7,120 nt of DNA, taken from positions 1-7,120 of the forward strand of contig JAIRZX010000487.1 of assembly GCA_031267005.1 (NCBI GenBank), given 5' to 3'. Made by a program: the position numbers and the translations under genes. The notes beneath the pieces are model-generated. The model saw only the letters and a program-made list of their open reading frames with translations. It was not told the origin of the DNA and searched no databases. How positions within the stretch are numbered: the first letter of the stretch is position 1; each line of letters starts with the position of its first letter. The stretch comes from Deltaproteobacteria bacterium (GTDB lineage: Bacteria > Desulfobacterota > Desulfarculia > Adiutricales > Adiutricaceae). Of the stretch, positions 1 to 6,139 are shown one piece after another.

Positions 1-117
1 CCCGGGCACGAGTTTTTTAACCATCGCGAGCGCGGGGAGGCACATGAGCGCGTCCCCTATGTTCTTCAGCTGGTAGCCTATGAAGCCCGGCCCGGCCGGA
101 ACTCCGCCGCCCGGCAA
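1..117 (-). CDS. Glycosyltransferase family 9 (heptosyltransferase-like), N-terminus, partial
   Basis: This is the first 39 codons of a gene that continues past the left edge. The translation contains GFIGYQLKNIGDALMC followed by LPALAMVKKLVPG. This matches the N-terminal signature of ADP-heptose:LPS heptosyltransferases and related GT9 enzymes: a short beta strand, then an S/N-IGD loop, then a 'xxxPALxxLKxxxPG' helix. Members transfer heptose or related sugars onto lipid A-core on the cytoplasmic face of the inner membrane; they usually have about 330-380 residues, so most of this one is unseen. The proposed start is TTG at 117-115, preceded by GGAGG at 128-124 with a 6-nt spacer. No ATG lies in frame upstream of the motif. 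It sits 65 bp downstream of the stop of the C26 hydrolase and could be co-transcribed with it. The family call is inferred from the motif; the acceptor sugar cannot be told. Confidence 0.72.
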   Translation of the reverse strand, partial: MPGGGVPAGPGFIGYQLKNIGDALMCLPALAMVKKLVPG

Positions 118-182
118 ACTATCCCTCCCCGCCCGGAAAAGGCCTGACGGTCCCCCGTCCCCGTTCGGGCCTTCCGGTCCCC

Positions 183-1151
183 TCACTCCCCTTCGGCCTC
201 GCCTACGGCGGGGCAACGCCCGCCGCCACCGGCCGCAAAGGCGGCCCTCGCGGCCTCGGCCAGCCCGAGGAAGAGCGCGAGCGCTTTGGGATCGGAACGG
301 GCCAGGCCTTCGGGATGCCACTGGACTCCCAGCACGAAGGCGTACCCGGGAAGCTCAGCAGCCTCAACCAGGCCGTCTGCCGAGGCGCCGGTGGCCTCGA
401 GTCCCTCCCCCAGGCGGCGAACGGCCTGGTGATGGCCGGAATTCACGGCGATTTCGAGTTCCCCGGACAGCCTGGCTACCAGGCTCCCGGAAACGAGCTT
501 CACGAGGTGGCCGGGCCGGGTGCGGGGAGAAGACTGGCGGTGCCCCACGGCCCCCTCCACCATCGTGTCTATGTCCTCCCAGAGGGTGCCGCCCAGCGCC
601 ACGTTCATCAGCTGCAGGCCCCGGCAGACCCCCAGCACCGGAAGGCCGCGCTCCAAGGCCGCGAAAAATAGCGCTGCCTCCCAGCGGTCCCGCGCCTTGT
701 CCTGGTCGGCCATAACCTTAGGGAGCATGGGCTTGTCCCTGGGATCGGCCCCCACGTCCCCCCCTCCGGAAAGCAGGAGCCCGCCTAGGCCGCCCGCGAG
801 GCACTCGCGGGCAAGGGGCATGTAAGGACCGGTCCCGTCCACCCCGCCGCCGGTTGTGCCGGGCGGGACGCGCCCCTTGCCCACCAGGTACCCCTTAGGC
901 GGCCAGCCGCCCGCCGGTCGGCGGAAGGGCTTGGTCTCCTCGCCGCCTTCCGGGGGCGGGGCCGTGGCCCCTTCGGCGAAGAAGGCCGGGTCCAGCCCCG
1001 GAGTGGGGAGAAGCGCCGGGCAGGCCCCGGCCAGGTACAGGGCGTCCGCGTAGTTGGAGTTTACCCTGGCCTGGGGGAGCGTCCAGCGGTCGTCCCAGTC
1101 CTGGGCGGCACCGTTGGCGCAACTGACGCCTATCAAAGGGCGGGACGTCAA
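183..1151 (-). CDS. Gamma-glutamyl-type class-I glutamine amidotransferase (peptidase C26, PuuD-like)
   Basis: Predicted cytoplasmic hydrolase of gamma-glutamyl amides. PuuD releases GABA from gamma-glutamyl-GABA in putrescine breakdown; other C26 members act on different gamma-glutamyl compounds, so the substrate here is unproven. Read from TTG at 1151 it has 322 residues. The N-terminus (RPLIGVSCA) is typical. LLLSGGGDV at about 125-133 forms the oxyanion region, GVCRGLQLMN carries the nucleophile Cys176, NSGHHQ lies at about 237-242, and GVQWHPE supplies His279 and Glu281, so the triad is complete. The start is chosen because AAAGGA (1164-1159) lies 7 nt upstream and because the family fold begins here. 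The frame stays open upstream to 1382, but that stretch is Pro/Arg-rich and overlaps repeats. PuuD is about 254 residues; the excess is largely an insertion at about 54-108, rich in Gly, Pro and Glu. A decayed copy of its 3' end lies at 6140-6410. Confidence 0.9.
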   Translation of the reverse strand: MTSRPLIGVSCANGAAQDWDDRWTLPQARVNSNYADALYLAGACPALLPTPGLDPAFFAEGATAPPPEGGEETKPFRRPAGGWPPKGYLVGKGRVPPGTTGGGVDGTGPYMPLARECLAGGLGGLLLSGGGDVGADPRDKPMLPKVMADQDKARDRWEAALFFAALERGLPVLGVCRGLQLMNVALGGTLWEDIDTMVEGAVGHRQSSPRTRPGHLVKLVSGSLVARLSGELEIAVNSGHHQAVRRLGEGLEATGASADGLVEAAELPGYAFVLGVQWHPEGLARSDPKALALFLGLAEAARAAFAAGGGGRCPAVGEAEGE

Positions 1152-1203
1152 AGTGGAATCCTTTCGGGGGGTCGGGGCGGGACGGACTTGAAGCCGTTGC
1201 GGC

Positions 1204-1254
1204 AAAGGGGATCGGGGAGGAAAGGGGATCGGGGGGGAAAGGGGCCGGGGCGGC
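1204..1254. repeat. Three-copy 17-bp G-rich tandem repeat
   Basis: Three adjacent 17-mers read AAAGGGGATCGGGGAGG (1204-1220), AAAGGGGATCGGGGGGG (1221-1237) and the more diverged AAAGGGGCCGGGGCGGC (1238-1254). A weak fourth fragment follows. The plus strand carries at least six runs of four or more Gs with short loops, which fits the general G-quadruplex pattern. The minus strand, which would be the transcript sense for the flanking genes, is the C-rich one. It lies in the leader of the C26 hydrolase gene, 50 bp upstream of its TTG start. Confidence 0.85.
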
Positions 1255-1349
1255 AGGGGTCGGCCGAGCACCGCTTGGCAAGCCGCCAAAGGCCGGCCGA
1301 GGCCTGGGCACGCGCCGCCCGCCTCGCCCGCGAAGGCTACGCGCGCGGG

Positions 1350-1447
1350 CTGGCCCGAAGTTGATCGCGGCCTCCCGTCCAAGGACCAGGGCGCCGCCCG
1401 GCCCGCGCTCCCCGGCGAGGAGGCCCGGCCCGGGAAAGCGGCCCGGC
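1350..1447 (-). pseudogene. Decayed tandem copy of the 3' end of the enoyl-CoA hydratase gene
   Basis: Immediately downstream of the hydratase stop, the sequence repeats the last roughly 30 codons of that gene with an offset near 103 bp. For example, 1370-1379 and 1384-1393 match 1471-1480 and 1484-1493 with few changes. In the aligned minus frame the copy reads GPGGALVLGREAAINFGPA, against GPGGGLVLDGEAVILFRPA at the true C-terminus. Further upstream (1408-1447) the match continues more weakly and needs small gaps. The copy has no start and cannot make a hotdog fold, so it is a remnant of a tandem duplication or of a largely deleted paralogue. Together with the 17-bp repeats it fills the 296-bp gap between the hydratase and hydrolase genes; I see no other gene there. 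Confidence 0.72.
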
Positions 1448-1861
1448 TCAGGCGGGCCTGAAGAGAATCACGGCCTCCCCGTCAAGGACCAGGCCGCCGC
1501 CGGGCCCGTGCGCCGTGGTGCGGAGGAGCACCTTGCCCGTGGCCCGCTCCAAGGCGGCTATCTGGCAACGGACCGTGACCGTGTCCCCCAAGTAGACAGG
1601 GGCCTTGAAAATCAGGGTCTGGGACAGGTACACCGTGCCGGGGCCCGGGAGCAAGGTGCCCAGCACCGCCCCTATTACGGCGGCGGGGAGCATGCCGTGG
1701 GCCACCCTGCGCCCGAAAATGGAACGGGAGGCATAGTCCTCGTCCATGTGCATGGGGTTTCGGTCTCCAGAGACCTCGGCGAAGGCAGCGAGCAGGCTCT
1801 CCGTGACCTCCACTGCCTTCTCGGCGAAGTCGCCTTCCCTCATCTCTTCTAAGCTCGGCAC
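1448..1861 (-). CDS. (R)-specific enoyl-CoA hydratase, MaoC/PhaJ-type hotdog protein
   Basis: Predicted to hydrate trans-2-enoyl-CoA to (R)-3-hydroxyacyl-CoA, or the reverse. This links beta-oxidation-type intermediates to polyhydroxyalkanoate or other (R)-hydroxyacyl metabolism in the cytoplasm. It has 137 residues, the normal length for a single-hotdog PhaJ (about 134). The catalytic pair is visible in SGDRNPMHMD: Asp33 and His38, spaced as in PhaJ. This is followed by the hydratase-2 motif region VAHGMLPAAV (about 53-62), TVYLSQTLIFKAPVYLGD and the C-terminal strand DGEAVILF. The GTG at 1861 is chosen because GGAGG lies at 1870-1866 (a short 4-nt spacer) and because the upstream ATG at 1885 falls inside the promoter -10 box. 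An internal ATG at 1843 is possible but would cut the first strand. No PHA synthase is in view, so the pathway role is open. Confidence 0.9.
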   Translation of the reverse strand: MPSLEEMREGDFAEKAVEVTESLLAAFAEVSGDRNPMHMDEDYASRSIFGRRVAHGMLPAAVIGAVLGTLLPGPGTVYLSQTLIFKAPVYLGDTVTVRCQIAALERATGKVLLRTTAHGPGGGLVLDGEAVILFRPA

Positions 1862-1883
1862 CGTCCCTCCGCGCGAAAGCCAC

Positions 1884-1912
1884 ATCTTAAAAGACGGCCA
1901 GGGCGAAAGCAA
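1884..1912 (-). promoter_or_regulatory. Sigma-70-type promoter for the enoyl-CoA hydratase
   Basis: On the minus strand a -35 box TTGCTT (1912-1907) and a -10 box TAAGAT (1889-1884) are separated by exactly 17 nt. Transcription would start near 1877, giving a leader of about 15 nt that contains the GGAGG and the GTG start. The promoter stands out as an AT-richer island in GC-rich sequence. Prediction only. Confidence 0.55.
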
Positions 1913-2053
1913 GGAGCAGGGGGGGGACGGGGGAACGACCGGGAGGAAAAACGGGGCTGGACGGCTTGAAGGAACGGGCTGAGCCCCCGGCTGAGGATCC
2001 CTCCTCTTAAAGGGGAGTGGCCGTAGCCCGGCAACTGGCATGACCCGGGCCCC

Positions 2054-2119
2054 GGTAACGGGTAGGCCGTGGGATCGGTTACGGGCAGGGCCCAGGCCCA
2101 GGTTACGGGCAGGGCCCAG
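2054..2119. repeat. 24-bp tandem repeat, two exact cores plus one degenerate copy
   Basis: GGTTACGGGCAGGGCCCAG occurs at 2077-2095 and again, identically, at 2101-2119, a 24-bp period. A degenerate copy beginning GGTAACGGGTAGGCC starts at 2054, 23 bp before the first. Each core contains the palindrome GGGCCC. The repeat lies between the autotransporter terminator and the hydratase promoter. Confidence 0.85.
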
Positions 2120-2147
2120 ATAACATGAAAATCCGGGGGGGCCCGGC

Positions 2148-2161
2148 CCCTCCCGGGAGGG
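2148..2161. repeat. Perfect 14-bp palindrome CCCTCCCGGGAGGG
   Basis: The 14 bases are identical to their reverse complement, and the flanks (GGCC on each side) add partial symmetry. There is no loop and no adjacent T run, so this is not a standard terminator. It could be a cruciform-prone site or a dimeric protein site; I see no second copy in the window. Confidence 0.7.
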
Positions 2162-2199
2162 TCGGCCACCCGGGGAGCCAGTGCCCGGGAACCCAGGAT

Positions 2200-2224
2200 T
2201 AAAAAAAGGCGGCCCGCGAGCCTC
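2200..2224 (-). terminator. Likely Rho-independent terminator of the autotransporter gene
   Basis: Directly after the autotransporter TGA, the minus strand reads AGGC, a 9-nt GC-rich loop, GCCT, then a run of seven Ts (2207-2201). The 4-bp stem (2223-2220 with 2210-2207) is short for a terminator, but its GC content and the immediate T run support one. Confidence 0.5.
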
Positions 2225-3150
2225 AGAAGGAGTAAGTCAGCCTAACGGACCCGGAAAACCCGCGGCGCGCGCCGGCGCATACATGGAAGCCCATGTCGAA
2301 CGACAGCCCTTCCCCGGATCCCACGGTCAAGCCGAGCTCGCCCGTCCCGGTGCCTCCACTCAGGCTGGGGACCTCCAAAGGGAATCCGTTCACGGAGGCC
2401 CGGGCCCTGCCGTCGGCCTCGAAATCGCACGCCAACCCCATGCAGGCCCTTCCCCAGCCCCCACGGGGCGCGAGAGCCTGAAACCCCCGCGGAACCACTC
2501 CGAAGCAACGTCCCCGAAGCGGAAGAAGTCGCCGCCCACCCTTAAGTCCCCGCCCTACTGCCGGGTGCGGATCCACTTGGCGTAGACGTCGAGCTCAAGC
2601 GAGTCGGTAAAGTTCACGACGCGCCCGACGCCAAGGTGGAACCCGCAGTACGACGCCCGCCTCTCGAAACTGAGGGGGCGACCGAAATCAGGGGTTTCGA
2701 ATTCCTTCATGCCCCGGCCCGCCCTCGCGGAGATTTCCAGGTAGCTGTGCCCGGACTCGGAGCCGCTTATGTCCACCCTGGCGAGGACGCCGCCTCCGAA
2801 GCAGGAGGCGTCGCCGCCGCCCCGGACCGACTGGTACGCGGCAAAGTCGTTGAAGCTGTCGCAGCTGCCGTTTCCGTACTCCGCGAACGCGCCTGCCGTT
2901 ACGCGTCCAGAACTCGCGTCGCCGCCGAAGGCTACACCCGCCATGCCCGAGAAGCCGCTCACGGTCACGCGCGATCCGGTCTCGTAGCGGGAAAGCCCGT
3001 AGGCGGCCGCGGTGAAAGCGTGGGGCCCCGGCTCCAGCCCGCGAGGACCGCGCCGGTTACGCCGTCGCCGGTAACGAGATCCGAACCCTGCCCCAGGAAC
3101 GCGGCACCCGCCAGCGCAGACTCGGCAACTGCTTTGTAGCGGGGGGTTGC
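2223..3150 (-). other. Autotransporter C-terminal beta-barrel domain (within the pseudogene)
   Basis: This is the translocator part of the broken autotransporter, normally a 12-strand outer-membrane barrel of about 270-300 residues (PF03797 type). Reading in order with frame corrections gives AAAYGLSRYETGSRVTVSGF and GMAGVAFGGDASSG, with alternating hydrophobic strands. YLEISARAGRGMKEF and YCGFHLGVGRVVNF follow, then SLELDVYAKWIRTRQ. After an in-frame TAG (2557-2555) the same frame continues GGDLRVGGDFFRFGDVASEW and FRGGFRLSRPVG. A shift at the C5 run 2458-2462 leads to MGLACDFEADGRARASVNGF and finally GFSGSVRLTYSF before the stop. The terminal Phe with alternating aromatics is the BAM recognition signature of autotransporters. 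A further shift at 3038-3040 separates this domain from the passenger frame. As the sequence stands no full barrel can be made. Confidence 0.85.
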
Positions 3151-3365
3151 CCTGGGTTTGGCAACCCCTAGGAATATCTTGTTCGTACCGTTATACTCGA
3201 GGCTTGCCTCGTATAGCACGGATGAATTCATGCTGATTTCGGCGGTTAATCCCAGACAGCCGTCAAATCCCGATCCCGCATCGATGTCGGCCGCAGTCGT
3301 CTCCAGCAGCGTGAAGGAGTCCGCGAGCGAAACGGAGCTGCCGGAACAGTCCACCAAGAGCCTGG

Positions 3366-3373
3366 CCCCCCCC
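3366..3373. repeat. C8/G8 homopolymer tract in the autotransporter passenger
   Basis: Eight Cs on the plus strand (eight Gs in the coding sense). Upstream the good frame reads GFAAGGTAIVAERAYGG; downstream it is ARLLVDCSGSSVSLADSF, in another frame. Seven Gs would join the two exactly. The tract is of the length and kind that mediates slipped-strand phase variation. Confidence 0.8.
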
Positions 3374-4629
3374 GTAAGCCCGTTCGGCAACGATAGCCGT
3401 CCCGCCCGCCGCGAAGCCCGCCGGGAGCACCGTCTCGATGGTGCCGCCGCGGACGTCCAGCCCGCCCAGGCTGAGCCCGGCGGTATCGGCCACTAAAAGC
3501 CTGCCGGCCTTGCCGGGTTCTACCTTCACGGCGTCTACGGAAACTACCCCCCCGTCCAAGCTGAAAACGCTCAAGAGCCTGCCGCAGCTCACGTTGATTT
3601 CGCCGAACTTAGCATCAAAGGCTTCGGTGCCGCGCGCGGCAATCGGCGTGTCGAAATCGCCGGCCTCCAGGGCGTCCGCGCTGAACATGAACGCGCCCGA
3701 ACCGGATTTCGAGAGCTCTATCACCCGCTCCTTCAACGCGCCGACTTGGAACTGGGCCGCGCCGCCGCCCGAGGGGCTCCCGCGTCCCCGCCCGCGACCG
3801 TCAGGTTAGTTTTTACGGAAAGAACAGCCGCCGCGCCAGGCACGGAGCCCTGCTCGGCAACCAGTCTCGACCCGCCTAAGTCGCCATCGCCCCGGAAACG
3901 CTGAGGTTCCCCTCAAGCTTGACCGACACCTCGCCTCCCTTCCCCGAGAGTGCGCCGCCCCCGCCCCCCAAGCTTACCAAGGCCGCAGCTGCACCGCTCG
4001 CGCTGATCGCAAGATCCTTGGCGTGGAGAAGCGCCCCTTCCCAATCGTCGCCCCCCGTATCGCCTCCACCGGCCATTATTTCCTCTCTGGCTTCCCCCCG
4101 CCGCGCGGCGACGGTGACGTCGTTCCAGACTTGGGACCCGGTAGAATTGAGAACGACGGAGTCGCCGACGCCTTCCTGGGAGGTGCCGCCAAAAATCTTC
4201 ACGGAAGCCGTCGTGCCTGAGAGCATGGTGCCGCCCTGGGCGAAAATTCCGTCCCCCGTGACGGCGGCGGCTCCTCCCGCGCCCGCTCCCCCTGAAGACT
4301 CTCCCCCCCTGGCCTCGATGCCAGCGGCTCCGTTGACGGCAATAATGCTAAGCGAACCCGACGCCGTGACGGACGCTTCCCCGCCCTCCGCGCCTCCGCC
4401 GTCCGCAGCGACCTTCGCCTCCCAGGACCCGGAGCCGCTCACTTCGATATTCCCGCCGCTTGAAACTTCCGCGTAGCCTCCCGCCGTTCCGGAGACGTCG
4501 TCGGAACCTTCCGCCTACACGGACGCCCCCCATCGCGGATACGGCACCTACGGTCTTGACGGTAATGCCGCCTGAAGAGGAGACTCGGGCGGAGCCTCCC
4601 CCGGTTTCGCCGCCCGGCCCCGCGCCGAG

Positions 4630-4637
4630 CCCCCCCC
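4630..4637. repeat. Second C8/G8 homopolymer tract in the passenger
   Basis: Eight Cs on plus. Before it the passenger reads EVISNGANARVGALAGG; after it, in a frame shifted by one, LGAGPGGETGGGSARVSSSG. As at the other C8 tract, one G fewer would restore the reading frame locally. Confidence 0.8.
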
Positions 4638-5372
4638 GCCAGCGCTCCCACACGGGCGTTCGCCCCGTTGCTTATTACCTCTATGCCGCCCGCGCTTACC
4701 TCTGCGGCAAAGGCGCCCGGGGTGAAGCCGCCTCCCCTGGCTTCGACGACTGCCGTCCCCGCCAAAACGTCCATCAGCGAACCGGTGCCCGACGTGACCG
4801 AGATTGCCCCGCGCCGGAGTTAACCTCCGCCCTTCCTGAAATGGAACCTTTTTGGGTTGTTCCGACTGCCGACACTTCGGCTTTTCCAGTGTAATTGGAC
4901 TTAACAGTGATGACCTCGGAAATAATGGTACCGGTGCCTCCTGACAAAATCGCCGCTGAGGAATCCGCGCTGCCTTCCGTGGCCGTCACGCTCGCATTTC
5001 CCCCGTTAAGGGACTCAGCCTTGATAGCTCCCGAAGTTTCGATGCTTCCCGAGCCGGCGCCATGGCCGTCGGCGTCATAACCCATCACGCTGCCTATCGC
5101 CTCGAACCAGACATTTCCCCCACCGCTTTCGGCCGTTATCCCGTCCGCCAAAATTTTGCCGTCCCCGCCAGTCCCTTTGCCAGACGTGAAGCCGCCATAG
5201 GCTCCGAGCCTTATCGAAACGGAACCTGTATCGCTTGACAAATGTTTCGCGACAATGTCCCCTCCAGTGAAATCCATAATACCGAAACCGGCGATGACGC
5301 CCTCCGAGCCAGTCCACCCACCGATCGCCCTGATAAGCACTCTGCCGCTTCTTAGAAATTCAGCGTTTAATC

Positions 5373-5627
5373 GTATCCGTTCACGGGGAAGAAGACCGCA
5401 TACCCCTCTGCTCTCGGTCTACTTCCCTTATAACCCATGGCCGCCTACTGCCTTACCCATGACCGCCTCCCCCTGCTCAAGAACCACAACCAGTCTGCCG
5501 CAAGAAAGCCTCGCTCTGCCCCCGGTCCGCTCTTACCTTTACTCTCGAACCCCGCTATCGCCTGACCAAAGATCGACTCCAGCCTGCCACAGGTCCGCCC
5601 CACCTTCTTGAGCCCGTGAACGGATAC
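5373..5627. mobile_element. 255-bp element bounded by perfect 15-bp inverted repeats (MITE-like)
   Basis: GTATCCGTTCACGGG at 5373-5387 is the exact reverse complement of CCCGTGAACGGATAC at 5613-5627. The similarity continues imperfectly inward (GAAGAAG against CAAGAAG after a 2-nt gap). The left end abuts the point where the autotransporter passenger homology stops; the right end abuts the AT-rich block. The interior has no transposase. In the minus direction two short open stretches, one ending in YAVFFPVNGYD before TAA at the left end, have no family I recognise. A partial 22-bp tandem duplication (core AGGCGGYCATGGGT) lies at about 5431-5467. No target-site duplication is visible: the flanks are GTTTAATC and ATTATTGG. 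Size and structure suit a non-autonomous or decayed insertion, but the inverted repeats could also delimit a structured regulatory segment. Confidence 0.5.
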
Positions 5628-5935
5628 ATTATTGGCTATTTTTAATAATCTAATTTGCCGGACTTTTTCTAATAATTAACTTCATTCGCAATTTTTCACT
5701 AGAATGCCAATAACAGAACGGGAGAACCTCCATCGAAAATCACCTGCCGCCTCCTAAACCTATCCCTCGGCAATAAACGAGAATTGAGATGAACTTCAAA
5801 CGAACCTTCGTCAACTTTCGAACGAATCAAGCGTGCGCATTTTCCTCTGACGATGGAATTATTTTTATGCGGACAAATTAATTTTACATAAACTAAAGTA
5901 TCATCAATTTCTCTTTTTCGTAGACAACTCCGCAT
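5628..5935. other. AT-rich block within GC-rich sequence
   Basis: Base composition changes abruptly at 5628 and again near 5936. Between these points A/T-rich runs such as TTTTTAATAATCTAATTT and GGAATTATTTTTATGCGG dominate, while both flanks are strongly GC-rich. The left boundary coincides with the inverted repeat. The block may be a lower-GC transferred segment, an old promoter region of the autotransporter, or both. Several -10-like hexamers occur, but none has a well-spaced -35 that I would defend. Confidence 0.7.
5699..5935 (-). CDS. Small hypothetical protein, doubtful
   Basis: A 78-codon open frame begins MRSCLRKREIDDTLVYVKLI. The product is basic, with CPHKNNSIVRGKCARLIRSK near residues 21-40 and a hydrophobic tail ending PVLLLAF. 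I do not recognise a family. The Cys/His pattern (CPH...C) is not a complete zinc ribbon. No ribosome binding site is visible before the ATG. The frame fills the AT-rich block, where chance ORFs should be shorter than in the GC-rich flanks, which is mild support. It could be a gene belonging to a transferred segment, or a decayed fragment. Confidence 0.25.
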   Translation of the reverse strand: MRSCLRKREIDDTLVYVKLICPHKNNSIVRGKCARLIRSKVDEGSFEVHLNSRLLPRDRFRRRQVIFDGGSPVLLLAF

Positions 5936-5975
5936 CGATCTGACTCGGCGGCGACGAGCCGCATAGCAACGGCAG

Positions 5976-6054
5976 CCTTCGAAGCCTTCGGTTCATTTGA
6001 AGCATCTGGAGTTCGATGCCTTCAACGCCTTCGGAACCTTCGGAACCTTCGGCT
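5976..6054. repeat. 9-bp minisatellite, CCTTCGGAA type
   Basis: Two clusters. 5976-5993 holds CCTTCGAAG then CCTTCGGTT; 6019-6054 holds four consecutive units, CCTTCAACG, CCTTCGGAA, CCTTCGGAA and CCTTCGGCT. On the minus strand one frame reads EGSEGSEGVEG, but it lies downstream of the decayed hydrolase copy and is probably not translated meaningfully. Confidence 0.8.
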
Positions 6055-6139
6055 CCATCGGCTGATCCAATGCCGCCCCGGACGCGGACAAGCCAGGTTT
6101 CCCGGAAGCGGCGGCCTTCCCCGCCGCATGGGCTCACCT

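Larger units (their letters stand above)
1913..2222. other. Intergenic region between hydratase and autotransporter; no gene supported
   Basis: The hydratase frame stays open up to 2041, but its product (Pro/Arg/Ser-rich, with no family similarity) lies upstream of the promoter and is unlikely to be made. Another minus frame (1849-2169) merely translates the 24-bp repeats. The region contains those repeats, a perfect GC palindrome and the autotransporter terminator, listed separately. Confidence 0.5.
2223..5372 (-). pseudogene. Autotransporter adhesin-like protein, 5'-truncated and frameshifted
   Basis: One type V secretion protein of about 1,050 codons can be rebuilt across six overlapping minus frames. 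The passenger (5372 to about 3150) is Gly/Ala/Ser/Val-rich. Its imperfect repeats of about 32-39 residues contain pairs such as GGYAEVSSGGNIEVSGSG, GGEASVTASGSLSIIAV and GAFAAEVSAGGIEVISNG, as expected of a parallel beta-helix. The barrel follows. Single-base changes needed to stay in register (minus-strand sense) are: a missing G at 4807-4810, extra G at 4630-4637 and at 4526-4531, missing G near 3885 and at 3779-3781, extra G at 3366-3373, and missing G at 3038-3040 and at 2458-2462. In-frame TAGs lie at 4517-4515 (...GASV*AEGSDD...) and 2557-2555. No signal peptide is present: passenger sequence (LNAEFLRSGRVLIRAIGGW) runs to 5372, where the 255-bp inverted-repeat element begins. GTG at 5340 is the first possible start but has no convincing ribosome binding site. 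Decay is the simplest reading; assembly errors in homopolymers are the alternative. Confidence 0.85.

Noticed and set aside
80..715. Plus-strand 211-codon Pro/Arg-rich ORF.
   Set aside because: Antisense to the hydrolase and GT9 genes, both with clear family motifs; Pro/Arg composition reflects high GC.
1152..1382. N-terminal extension of the hydrolase frame to an ATG-equivalent at 1382.
   Set aside because: The extension is low-complexity, overlaps the decayed hydratase tail and the 17-bp repeats, and the TTG at 1151 has a well-placed AAAGGA and begins exactly where the family fold begins.
3919..4476. Plus-strand 185-codon Pro/Ser/Ala-rich ORF.
   Set aside because: It is antisense to the Gly/Ala-rich passenger; low-complexity Pro/Ser composition is what the complement of such codons gives, and there is no ribosome binding site or family motif.
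2555..4517. Possible recoding of TAG as an amino acid, since two TAGs interrupt otherwise continuous autotransporter sequence.
   Set aside because: Eight frameshifts in the same gene show it is broken anyway, and the neighbouring intact genes offer no internal TAG to support recoding.
5470..5580. GGTTCGA-like motif on the minus strand near 5548, suggestive of a tRNA T-arm.
   Set aside because: The flanking bases do not pair into a T-stem and no acceptor or anticodon arm can be drawn.
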